DNA of 64,000 nt from CAZGNZ01 sp964527215 (GTDB lineage: Bacteria; Fidelibacterota; Marinisomatia; SCGC-AAA003-L08; JACNLC01), in contig CAZGNZ010000011.1 in the NCBI GenBank assembly GCA_964527215.1, positions 1 through 64,000 on the forward strand, in the 5' to 3' direction. Below the pieces are notes generated by a model, which saw only the letters and a list, made by a program, of their open reading frames with translations, was not told the DNA's origin and searched no databases. Of the stretch, positions 27,585-35,265 are shown piece after piece (within the stretch, counting starts at the first letter, position 1; every line of letters starts with the position of its first letter). Both the position numbers and the translations under genes were made by a program.

Positions 27585-28498
27585 CCGATCAGTTCCCTCA
27601 GTGATCCGCGAACGCCGGACAGCATTCGCCTGGCGTCATCGCGGGACAGGGATTTGGTGTGCATGACCACCGCTGTCTTCACTTCACCTTCGGCGGATTC
27701 CAGCAGTTTTCGGGCTATGCTGTATTCCAAACCGCAAATCCGGCAGAGGAGCCGCGTTCCCCGGTCCCACAGTTTCCGGTTCAGTGCTTTCATATCCACC
27801 ATAAGATTGCCGTAGGTTTTATTCAGTCGGATCATGGCGGTGGTGGTGATCATATTGAGTACCATTTTGGTTGCCGTGCCGGCTTTCATTCGGGTGGAAC
27901 CTGCAATTATTTCCGGTCCGGTAATGACTTTTAACAGCACATCGGCAGGGACAGGATTCTCCGGTTCACAGCAGACCAGCAGTCCCGTGGCTGCCCCGAT
28001 GTCCCGGGCTTCCTCGAGGGCACCGATGACATAAGGGGTTGTCCCGGAGGTGGCAATCCCAAGAACGGCATCTTGATGTGTGACTTTGCAGGAACGGATT
28101 ATATCCCGACCGTCAGATTTGTGGTCTTCCGCCCCCTCCACTGAACGGACCAATGCCTTTGGTCCGCCGGCAATAATCCCCTGAACGAGTGACGGATCCG
28201 CTGAAAAAGTGGGTGGAATTTCGGATGCATCCAGTACTCCCAGACGCCCGCTGGTGCCGGCCCCTGCATAAAACAGGCGGCCGCCGTTTTGAAATGCTTG
28301 AATAACCCGCTCTGCGAACCGGCCGATTTCCGGCAGAGCAGATTGGACCGCCAATGCGACCGACTGGTCTTCGGAGTTGATCAGCTTCAGGATTTCCATG
28401 ACGGACATAGTGTCGATCCCTGAACTGCGGATGTTGCTTTGTTCAGTGTCCTTTTCCGGCAATCCGGTATTCTCCCGGTGTGATTGTTGACTCAGCAT
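27581..28498 (-). CDS. murQ: N-acetylmuramic acid 6-phosphate etherase
   Basis: 305 residues, SIS-fold. Removes D-lactate from MurNAc-6-P to give GlcNAc-6-P. Diagnostic blocks are FYAGAGTSGRLGVLDASEIPPTF, GIATSGTTPYV and STRMKAGTATKMVLNMITT. The first 25 residues are extra-family and charged. First gene of a six-gene leftward operon (murQ, anmK, phosphohexomutase, prenyl synthase, Pgi/Pmi, BFN). A fragment of the MITE-like family lies about 90 bp upstream of its ATG. Confidence 0.96.
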   Translation of the reverse strand: MLSQQSHRENTGLPEKDTEQSNIRSSGIDTMSVMEILKLINSEDQSVALAVQSALPEIGRFAERVIQAFQNGGRLFYAGAGTSGRLGVLDASEIPPTFSADPSLVQGIIAGGPKALVRSVEGAEDHKSDGRDIIRSCKVTHQDAVLGIATSGTTPYVIGALEEARDIGAATGLLVCCEPENPVPADVLLKVITGPEIIAGSTRMKAGTATKMVLNMITTTAMIRLNKTYGNLMVDMKALNRKLWDRGTRLLCRICGLEYSIARKLLESAEGEVKTAVVMHTKSLSRDDARRMLSGVRGSLRELIG

Positions 28499-28584
28499 AC
28501 CGGGTAGTTTACGAACAGGGGCAGAATCGGGTCATCTGTTTTGGTTTTCCGGACTTCGGCATCCCATAACCGTCATCTGAGTTC

Positions 28585-28645
28585 TAACCCGGATATTTCA
28601 TGAGAACATCTATGCGTAAAATGATTCGCATTTTCCGGACGGTGA
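28585..28645 (+). repeat. MITE-like repeat family A, fragment of the mini form
   Basis: Begins with the terminal repeat TAACCCGGATATTTCATGAG and continues ATCTATGCGTAAAATG, as in the mini element at 34837-34908, but breaks off at GGACGGTGA before the right terminal repeat. Confidence 0.65.
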
Positions 28646-28705
28646 CAGTTCCGAGTTCCGTTTGATTGTTGACGGGACGAGTTTGCCTCTCTCGATGAAA
28701 GGGTC

Positions 28706-28767
28706 GATCGAAATGAAATTGTACTGCTGCGCATGTTCTTTTGGTTCTTTTCATCGATCAAAAGAAC
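28706..28767 (-). repeat. Palindromic repeat family E, copy 2
   Basis: Inverted relative of 1941-1992: AATGAAATTG, GCGCATGTTCTTTTG, then a GTTCTTTT...AAAAGAAC stem (28744-28751 with 28760-28767) around CATCGATC. About 20 bp upstream it also shares GACGGGACGAGTTT with the inverted string at 2219-2232. Confidence 0.6.
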
Positions 28768-28768
28768 A

Positions 28769-28939
28769 ATGAATTTCCCCGCCCGTCAGCTGACGGGTGA
28801 GGTATCATTAGTGATACAATCATTTTTTATTTCGCCGCCACGCCAAATGGCGGATTTTCAACAAGCGGCGGGGAATGCACCCAGTTACACTCGTCAGTCA
28901 GGAGACGGATTAAAAATCCGCCCACTGGCGGATTCAAAA
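28769..28939 (+). repeat. Palindrome-rich dispersed repeat family B, copy 3
   Basis: 171 bp, same length as copy 1 (15499-15669) with only a handful of substitutions, for example CCAAATGG for CCAGCTGG. It directly follows palindromic family E copy 2. Confidence 0.88.
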
Positions 28940-29174
28940 TCATAGACTCACGTTAGGCGAATATCCAGGTTGTGTCTAATTAACACTTTAGGGCCAATAC
29001 TGAACAAGTTTTCAATAAAATGTTTTGAACGGATGTGCCCCGCAGTTATTACCGTCTTATTAATTTGGGATAGAGATATCTTCTTTTTGTAAATTAAACG
29101 GCTGCTGGTAAGGCAGTTTTTTTTTATTTGCCCTGTATTTTGATGGTAAAACCGAACGGAAAATTGGAGAAAGT

Positions 29175-30503
29175 GTGAAGTTAAGCACGTTTAAAAAAGG
29201 CGTTCATCCGGACGATTTTAAAGAGCTGACCAACTTCAAGCCTATTGAAACCCTTCCTGTACCGAATCAGGTCTTCATTCCGCTGCAGCAGCACATCGGT
29301 GCTCCGTGCGAAGCGTTGGTGAAAAAAGGTGATGAGGTCAAAACAGGACAGGTGATTGGCAGAAGCAACAGTTTTGTGAGCAGTCCGGTACATTCATCTG
29401 TCACCGGAAAAGTCATGTCGGTGGGAAAATTCCCTCATCCGATGGGCTCCAAGGCGGACATGATTCAAATCAAGCGCACCAGCGAGGAAGACGACTGGGA
29501 GCTGATGGACATACCGGAGGACTGGCAAAAGGCTCCTGTTGAGGATCTAAAAAAACTCATCAGCGAAGCGGGCATTGTCGGACTGGGCGGTGCAGCCTTC
29601 CCCACTCATGTCAAACTGGCACCTCCCAAGGACAAGCCGATTGACAGTTTCATTCTGAATGGCTGTGAATGTGAACCCTACCTGACCTCCGACCACCGCA
29701 CAATGGTGGAATATGCTGACAAAGTGCTCATCGGAATGGCCATCATCATGAAAATTCTGGGTACAAACAACGGATACATCGGAATTGAGAACAACAAACC
29801 CGATGCCATTGATATCATGAAGCAGAAGGTTCGTGAGCACGGATTCGGATTCAAGGTGATTCCGCTTCAGGTGAAATATCCGCAGGGCGCTGAAAAAATG
29901 CTCATCGATTCTGTTCTTAAGCGCAGGGTACCTGCAGGGGGACTGCCCATGGATGTGGGCACGGTTGTGAACAATATCGGCACTGCCATGTCAGTGGCAG
30001 AGGCCGTTCTGGAGGGAAAACCGCTGATACACCGCATTGTTACCGTTACCGGTCACGGCGTCACAGAGGCGAAAAATCTGGATGTTCGGCTGGGCACCCC
30101 ATTTCAGCTGCTGATTGATGACTGCGGCGGAGTGACCGAAGATACCGTCAACGTTTTTAACGGCGGACCCATGATGGGCATCACTCAATGGAATCTGGCT
30201 GTGCCCGTCGTGAAAGCCACCAGCGGGATTATATGTGAAAAAGACTCCGGCGACCCTCTGGAGGAATTCCCCTGTATCCGCTGCGGCAGTTGCATTTCCG
30301 CCTGCCCCATGTTCCTGCTGCCCACACGCATTGCCAAACTTTCGGAAATGCAGAACTGGCAGGAAGCTGATCAGTACGGCATTCTGAACTGTGTGGAATG
30401 CGGCTCCTGCGCGTTTGAGTGTCCATCCCATATTCCGCTGGTACAGTGGATTCGGATCGGAAAACTCAAAGTGGGTGAAATGAGACGTAAACAAGCATCG
30501 TAA
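29175..30503 (+). CDS. rnfC: Rnf electron transport complex subunit C
   Basis: 442 residues. Peripheral NADH/FMN and iron-sulfur subunit of the ferredoxin:NAD+ oxidoreductase. Has a biotinyl/lipoyl-like N-terminal fold (GAPCEALVKKGDEVKTGQVI), the nucleotide/FMN region GIVGLGGAAFPTHVKL and NGCECEPYLTSD, then two 4Fe-4S motifs, CIRCGSCISACPMFL and CVECGSCAFECPSHIP. Start is GTG 29175, 4 nt after GGAGA. First gene of rnfCDGEAB. Confidence 0.96.
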   Translation: MKLSTFKKGVHPDDFKELTNFKPIETLPVPNQVFIPLQQHIGAPCEALVKKGDEVKTGQVIGRSNSFVSSPVHSSVTGKVMSVGKFPHPMGSKADMIQIKRTSEEDDWELMDIPEDWQKAPVEDLKKLISEAGIVGLGGAAFPTHVKLAPPKDKPIDSFILNGCECEPYLTSDHRTMVEYADKVLIGMAIIMKILGTNNGYIGIENNKPDAIDIMKQKVREHGFGFKVIPLQVKYPQGAEKMLIDSVLKRRVPAGGLPMDVGTVVNNIGTAMSVAEAVLEGKPLIHRIVTVTGHGVTEAKNLDVRLGTPFQLLIDDCGGVTEDTVNVFNGGPMMGITQWNLAVPVVKATSGIICEKDSGDPLEEFPCIRCGSCISACPMFLLPTRIAKLSEMQNWQEADQYGILNCVECGSCAFECPSHIPLVQWIRIGKLKVGEMRRKQAS

Positions 30504-30515
30504 ACAGGGTTATCT

Positions 30516-31679
30516 ATGAGTGAAAACAATGTAAAGAAACCGGACGAAAAAAAGACTGCCGCTCCTGAAAAACCTCGGGAAGCGCCTCCTGCACCTTCTG
30601 CATCGCCAGGGAACACACAGCCCAAACCGGCACCGAAACCTGCAGCCAGAAAGCCCAAACCCAAACCGGATCCCCGCAGCAAGCTGTACAAACCGGAAGG
30701 CCGGCCCTTCGTCATATCATCTTCACCGCACTTCAGCTCAGTGGCCAGTGTTCCGAAGATAATGTGGATGGTTGTGGCCGCGCTGATCCCCGCAACCCTG
30801 CTTTCGGTGTACTACTTTCATTTTCTTGCACTGCGCATGATCCTTGCGTGCATTGCAGGTGCGGTGGCAACCGAACTGATTATCAACCGGATCAAGGGTG
30901 AAGGATTCACCATCAAGGACGGCAGCGTGGTCATTACAGGACTGCTGCTGGCACTGACCCTTCCTCCGTCCCTGCCGGTTTCCAGCGGAATTCTGGGATC
31001 CGTATTTGCCATTGCTGTCGGAAAACAGATATTCGGTGGTTTGGGATACAATATTTTCAATCCGGCCTTATTGGGCAGAGCATTTCTGCAGGCAAGCTTC
31101 CCGGTCGCCATGACCACCTGGACATGGCCCAAAACAGGTCAGTATTCCGCGAGAATTGCGGATGGCCTCAGCGCTGCCACGCCGCTGGGGATGTTCAAAT
31201 TCGATTTTGAGAACTTTGCGCCGGTCGGAAGAGAAATATACACCAACCTGTTTACGGGAAATGTGGGCGGCTGCATAGGAGAAACATCCGTCATTGCTAT
31301 TCTTATCGGCGGTATTTTCCTTCTGGTGAAACGGTATGCCGACTGGCGGATCCCGGTAAGTTATCTGGGTACCGTATTCATATTCGGCGGAATATTCTGG
31401 CTGGTGAAACCGTCAGTTTTCCCGAATCCGTTTTTCCAACTGTTCTCAGGCGGATTGATGCTGGGTGCCTTTTTTATGGCCACGGATATGGTAACCTCTC
31501 CAATTACCCCCAAAGGTTCGTGGGTTTTTGGAATTGGAGCAGGCATTATTCTGGTCATTATCCGGCTTTTCGGCGGTCTGCCAGAAGGAGTTATGTACTC
31601 CATCCTCCTGATGAATGCAGCCACACCGCTGATTAACCGCTACACCCGTCCAAAATTCTTTGGGGAGATATCCGCATGA
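30516..31679 (+). CDS. rnfD: Rnf complex membrane subunit D, with Pro/Lys-rich N-terminal extension
   Basis: 387 residues. Integral membrane subunit carrying covalent FMN; the attachment motif is DGLSAATPLG, where the threonine is the expected site. About eight to ten hydrophobic helices. The first 60 residues are an unusual soluble tail rich in proline, lysine and alanine (for instance PEKPREAPPAPSASP and PAPKPAARKPKPKP), longer than in the well-studied Rnf complexes. The tail is in frame and starts at ATG 30516, 12 bp after rnfC, so it is probably real; its role is unknown. Confidence 0.94.
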   Translation: MSENNVKKPDEKKTAAPEKPREAPPAPSASPGNTQPKPAPKPAARKPKPKPDPRSKLYKPEGRPFVISSSPHFSSVASVPKIMWMVVAALIPATLLSVYYFHFLALRMILACIAGAVATELIINRIKGEGFTIKDGSVVITGLLLALTLPPSLPVSSGILGSVFAIAVGKQIFGGLGYNIFNPALLGRAFLQASFPVAMTTWTWPKTGQYSARIADGLSAATPLGMFKFDFENFAPVGREIYTNLFTGNVGGCIGETSVIAILIGGIFLLVKRYADWRIPVSYLGTVFIFGGIFWLVKPSVFPNPFFQLFSGGLMLGAFFMATDMVTSPITPKGSWVFGIGAGIILVIIRLFGGLPEGVMYSILLMNAATPLINRYTRPKFFGEISA

Positions 31680-32245
31680 ATACTTCGGCTAAAATGATCA
31701 TCGTCCTGACAATCATTGCAACACTGTCCGGTGGAATTCTGTCTATGTGGAACGGTGTTACGGAACCGCTGATTGAAGAAAACCGTCAGAAAGTTCTCGA
31801 AGCAGCCATCGGGAAAGTACTCCCGGGAATCGATAAAAACGAACCCTTGGCGCTGTCTGATGAAATCACCCTTTATGTGGGACGCAAAACCGGACAGGAG
31901 AATCCTGTGGGTTATGCGTTCAAGGCGAAAGGCAATGGTTTCTCTCCGGACCTGACAATCATGGTTGGCGTCAATCCTTCCTTTTCCGAAGTGATCGGTA
32001 TTGAAATCCTGGAGCAAACCGAAACCCCCGGCTTGGGAAATAAAATAGAAGATGATTGGTTCAAAGACCAGTTCAAGGGTCTGCTGTTGGAGTCAAAGAG
32101 AGATATTCTGGTGGTGAAAAATAAAAAGCCGGATGATCCCAGACGAGGTATCCAGGCAATCTCCGGCGCCACTATTTCATCCAAGGCGGTGAAGGATATT
32201 ATGTTGGCTCAAACAGAAATCGTGCGTCCCCTTTATCAGAAATAA
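31676..32245 (+). CDS. rnfG: Rnf complex FMN-binding subunit G
   Basis: 189 residues. One N-terminal membrane helix (MIIVLTIIATLSGGILSMW) followed by an extracytoplasmic FMN-binding domain. The covalent flavin motif is SGATISS near residue 165, preceded by the ETPGLGNKI block. Overlaps rnfD by 4 bp (ATGA). Confidence 0.95.
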   Translation: MNTSAKMIIVLTIIATLSGGILSMWNGVTEPLIEENRQKVLEAAIGKVLPGIDKNEPLALSDEITLYVGRKTGQENPVGYAFKAKGNGFSPDLTIMVGVNPSFSEVIGIEILEQTETPGLGNKIEDDWFKDQFKGLLLESKRDILVVKNKKPDDPRRGIQAISGATISSKAVKDIMLAQTEIVRPLYQK

Positions 32246-32258
32246 CAGGGCAGATATT

Positions 32259-32873
32259 ATGGCAAAAAAACAAAATTCCATTTCATACGAAGTTGCAAAA
32301 GGGCTCTGGAACGATAATCCGGTCCTGATTCAGTTACTGGGTCTCTGTCCCACGCTGGCCGTCACGAACTCTGCCGTCAACGGACTGGCAATGGGGATGG
32401 CCACAACCACGGTGCTGCTGTGCAGCAGCATCCTGATCTCGCTTATCAGAAGCATCATACCGGCACAGGTTCGTATTGCCAGCTATATTGTGGTGATCGC
32501 CACCTTTGTGACGGTTGTGGATAAATTTCTGGCTGCATATACGCCGGAAATTAGCAAAGCCCTGGGGGCATTTATCCCATTGATCGTGGTTAACTGCCTG
32601 ATTCTCGGCCGGCAGGAAGCATTTTCCTCCAAGAACAACGTAGGTCGGGCAATCCTGGATGCAGTGGGCATGGGCATCGGATTTACCTGGGTGCTGTTCC
32701 TCCTGGGTGTGGTTCGGGAAGTTCTGGGAGACGGTTCAATTCTTGGTTTTGCTGTCATGCCGGAAAGCTTCAACACATGGCTGATTATGATTCTGCCTCC
32801 GGGTGCGTTCCTTACACTGGGGTTGTTCATCGGATGTGCCAACTGGATCAATGACAGGAGGAAAAAAGCATGA
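32259..32873 (+). CDS. rnfE: Rnf complex membrane subunit E
   Basis: 204 residues, six hydrophobic helices. Typical strings are GLWNDNPVLIQLLGLCPTLAVT and FIPLIVVNCLILGRQEAF, where the cysteines help bind the membrane-embedded Fe-S cluster shared with RnfA. Homologous to RnfA, NqrD and NqrE. Ends 4 bp inside rnfA. Confidence 0.96.
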   Translation: MAKKQNSISYEVAKGLWNDNPVLIQLLGLCPTLAVTNSAVNGLAMGMATTTVLLCSSILISLIRSIIPAQVRIASYIVVIATFVTVVDKFLAAYTPEISKALGAFIPLIVVNCLILGRQEAFSSKNNVGRAILDAVGMGIGFTWVLFLLGVVREVLGDGSILGFAVMPESFNTWLIMILPPGAFLTLGLFIGCANWINDRRKKA

Positions 32874-33442
32874 ACCTGCTGACAATTTTCATCTCTGCTG
32901 CAATTGTGAATAATTTTGTACTGGCGCAGTTTCTGGGAATCTGTCCGTTTGTTGGAGTGTCCAAGAAAGTGGATTCCGCCATCAGCATGGGTCTGGCAGT
33001 TACATTTGTGATGACGATCACGGCTGCGGTTACTTACCTGATAAATCAGTACATTCTGCTGAAATTCGGATTATCGATTCTGCAGACGGTTTCCTTTATT
33101 TTGGTGATTGCCTCTCTGGTTCAGCTGGTGGAAATGTTCATTAAAAAGGTGAGCAAACCGCTTTACAGTGCGTTGGGGATATACCTTCCGCTGATCACCA
33201 CGAACTGCGCGATCATGGGGCTGGCTCTTATTGCTGTTTCCAAAGAATATTCGTTTATTGAAGGCATAGTCTTTGCGATTGGTGCCGGTGCCGGATTTAC
33301 ACTGGCTCTGGTGCTGATGGCCGGGATACGGGAAGAGCTGGAATTGTGCCCGGTACCGAAGTATTTCAAGGGTGCCGGCATTACAATGATTCTGGCGGGC
33401 AGCATGGCCTTGGCATTTATGGGTTTTGCTGGTTTAATTTAG
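32870..33442 (+). CDS. rnfA: Rnf complex membrane subunit A
   Basis: 190 residues, six helices, antiparallel partner of RnfE. Conserved blocks VNNFVLAQFLGICPFVGVSKK and IYLPLITTNCAIMG hold the cluster cysteines. ATGA overlap with rnfE. Confidence 0.96.
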   Translation: MNLLTIFISAAIVNNFVLAQFLGICPFVGVSKKVDSAISMGLAVTFVMTITAAVTYLINQYILLKFGLSILQTVSFILVIASLVQLVEMFIKKVSKPLYSALGIYLPLITTNCAIMGLALIAVSKEYSFIEGIVFAIGAGAGFTLALVLMAGIREELELCPVPKYFKGAGITMILAGSMALAFMGFAGLI

Positions 33443-33464
33443 CATTTGACGGAGACGAAATCTG

Positions 33465-34313
33465 ATGGAAATGAATGTGATTTTAATATCGATGGCCAGC
33501 ATGGGCGGCCTGGGTATCCTGTTTGCAGTCGGTCTGGCTGTTGCCAACCGGGTGTTTTATGTTGAGGAAGATCCCCGAATAGGCGAAGTCCTGGAAGCTC
33601 TGCCCGGAGCCAACTGCGGCGGATGCGGATTTCCCGGATGTTCTGCATTTGCAGAAGCGATTGTAAACGGAACTGCCGAAATCAACGGCTGTCCGGTGAA
33701 TACCGAGGAAGGTGTGGAAGAAATTGCCGGAATTATGGGGGTTGAAGCCACCGCCGGTGAACGGTTGATTGCCCGCGTTATTTGTATGGGCGGTAATAAG
33801 GAAGCCGCCTTTAAAGCAGAATACCGCGGTATCAAGTCATGCCTGGCCGCCAGTATCAGCGGCGGCGGAGATAAGCTCTGCGAATACGGCTGTCTTGGGT
33901 ATGGTGACTGCGTCCGTTCCTGTCCCTTCGACGCAATGTACATGAATGACAACGGCCTGCCTGTTGTCATTGAGGACAAATGCACCGGCTGCGGCAATTG
34001 TGTGGAAGCCTGTCCCCGGTCGATCATGGAACTGCATCCGGAATCCCACAAGCTGTTCATACTCTGTAAAAATGAAGATGTCCCAAAAGAAGCACGTACA
34101 GTCTGTACAAAAGCCTGCATCGGCTGCGGCATCTGCGTCAGGGCCGTCAACAAAGGTGAAATCATTCTTGAAAACAACCGGGCCAAGATCAATTATGAGG
34201 TGTTCGGCACGCAACCGGTTCTGCCGACCGAAAAATGTTCAACCCAGTCGCTCACTGTTCTCGGGGATTCAAAGGATATCGAAGAGCTGAAGCAGAATAA
34301 ATCTGCCGGATAA
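33465..34313 (+). CDS. rnfB: Rnf complex ferredoxin-like subunit B
   Basis: 282 residues. N-terminal membrane helix, then the Fe-S (FeS/4Cys) domain NCGGCGFPGCSAFAEAI, and two or more 4Fe-4S motifs (CVRSCPFDAMY, CTGCGNCVEACPRSI, CIGCGICVRA). Accepts electrons from ferredoxin and passes them into the complex. GACGGAGAC-type ribosome binding site upstream. Followed immediately by rseC with no gap. Confidence 0.96.
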   Translation: MEMNVILISMASMGGLGILFAVGLAVANRVFYVEEDPRIGEVLEALPGANCGGCGFPGCSAFAEAIVNGTAEINGCPVNTEEGVEEIAGIMGVEATAGERLIARVICMGGNKEAAFKAEYRGIKSCLAASISGGGDKLCEYGCLGYGDCVRSCPFDAMYMNDNGLPVVIEDKCTGCGNCVEACPRSIMELHPESHKLFILCKNEDVPKEARTVCTKACIGCGICVRAVNKGEIILENNRAKINYEVFGTQPVLPTEKCSTQSLTVLGDSKDIEELKQNKSAG

Positions 34314-34754
34314 ATGTCTGAAGCAGCTCTTATCGACCAGGGCATTGTGGTGAAAATCGAAAATGATCTGGTTCATGTTGAAATTGCCCCGCACGATGCC
34401 TGCGGCACCTGCGGGGCTCGCGTTTTATGCAAACCCGGCGGCGGGAATTCGAAAAATATCCTGATTGCAAGGAACATGGACGGTGCACAAGTGGGCGACC
34501 TTGTTTCCGTTTACCAGATGAACTCCCTGTTCCTGAAAATTTCGCTGCTTCAGTGGGGCCTTCCTCTTCTCGGATTTTTAACCGGCCTGTTCGGTGCGTT
34601 TTTCCTAAAACTGAACATTCCAGGCGTTCCGTCTGAGATCACGCAGACAGCCCTGGGACTGGCAGGCCTCCTGCTGATGGGCCTGGCAGCCCGCCAGTTT
34701 ATCGCCCGGCTGAGCCTGAAAGGACAGGACTACCTTACCGCAAGCAAAGTGTGA
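34314..34754 (+). CDS. RseC/MucC-family membrane protein
   Basis: 146 residues. N-terminal domain with a cysteine cluster CGTCGARVLC, then two membrane helices (LQWGLPLLGFLTGLFGAFF and the AALGLAGLLLMGL-type second). RseC-like proteins are found beside rnf genes in many genomes and are implicated in Rnf/SoxR reduction, perhaps cluster assembly. The ATG follows the rnfB stop codon directly (TAAATG), so it is co-translated. Confidence 0.9.
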   Translation: MSEAALIDQGIVVKIENDLVHVEIAPHDACGTCGARVLCKPGGGNSKNILIARNMDGAQVGDLVSVYQMNSLFLKISLLQWGLPLLGFLTGLFGAFFLKLNIPGVPSEITQTALGLAGLLLMGLAARQFIARLSLKGQDYLTASKV

Positions 34755-34836
34755 TTTCCATTCTCCCAAATCAGGTTCTCACCGGGTTCATCTGTTTCAA
34801 ACTCCTCCTGTCACGACTTCTTGCATTTCTGCTCCC

Positions 34837-34908
34837 CCCGCATGTTTCACGAGAATATCTATGCGTAAAATGCTTCGTATTTTTCGGACGATGAAATATC
34901 CGGACTAA
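34837..34908 (+). repeat. MITE-like repeat family A, mini form
   Basis: About 72 bp, bounded by CCGCATGTTTCACGAGA (a slightly altered terminal repeat) and ATGAAATATCCGGACTAA. Interior ATCTATGCGTAAAATG is shared with the fragment at 28585. Confidence 0.65.
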
Positions 34909-35169
34909 CCCGAATATTTCATGAGAAATCTATTCCGATGACGGATCTGCTCAATTCTACAGCGTTATACTCGAAAAATGTTCTCAACGTACTGTCCAGT
35001 ACGATTTCACTCATTTTTCTTCATATGCCTTGTAGAATGAGAACCCATGGGTTCTTTAACGGAAAAAGCTTCATTGACAGTCAGCACAAAATTGTGTTGA
35101 ATTTTTGCTTTTCCGCATCAATACATTTTCATCATCTCATCACGAAGTCTCGTGAAATATCCGGACTAA
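34906..35169 (+). repeat. MITE-like repeat family A, long form, complete
   Basis: 264 bp bounded by TAACCCGAATATTTCATGAGA and TCTCGTGAAATATCCGGACTAA, imperfect terminal inverted repeats of about 20 bp. It has the central segment of roughly 80 bp (from GAGAACCCATGG to TTCCGCAT) missing in the 183-bp copies. No transposase is encoded. Confidence 0.87.
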
Positions 35170-35265
35170 TTTCCAGACAACCATCTACCAGCGGTCTTGT
35201 AGAATGATCGTTTTTCTAAACGTAACTTGTTTTTGAGTGAATATTAAAAAAAGTCGGAGGTCCTT

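Larger units (their letters stand above)
28499..29174. other. Divergent intergenic region between murQ and rnfC
   Basis: 676 bp built mostly of repeats: a MITE family fragment (28585-28645), palindromic family E (about 28706-28767) and family B copy 3 (28769-28939), the last two directly abutting. The remaining 230 bp before rnfC are AT-rich and include a short stem CTGCT-GGTAA-GGCAG followed by nine T (29102-29125), possibly an attenuator. Confidence 0.55.
34755..35265. other. Intergenic region filled by MITE-like elements
   Basis: 511 bp between rseC and the TonB receptor, holding a mini element (34837-34908) and a long element (34906-35169) joined head to tail over a shared TAA. The last 95 bp carry the receptor's ribosome binding site. 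Small frames inside the elements are not called. Confidence 0.6.

Noticed and set aside
15499..28939. Integron attC sites as an explanation of repeat family B
   Set aside because: No attC core sites (GTTRRRY/RYYYAAC), integrase or cassette-like arrays are present.
28733..28945. 70-residue open frame across repeat family B
   Set aside because: Frame is broken in copy 2 at 20681, and the sequence is palindromic; structure, not protein, is the conserved part.
34938..35207. Open frame starting MTDLLNSTALYSKN
   Set aside because: It lies within the MITE-like element, is repeated in the copy at 41666, and ends differently in each; it is repeat sequence read by chance.
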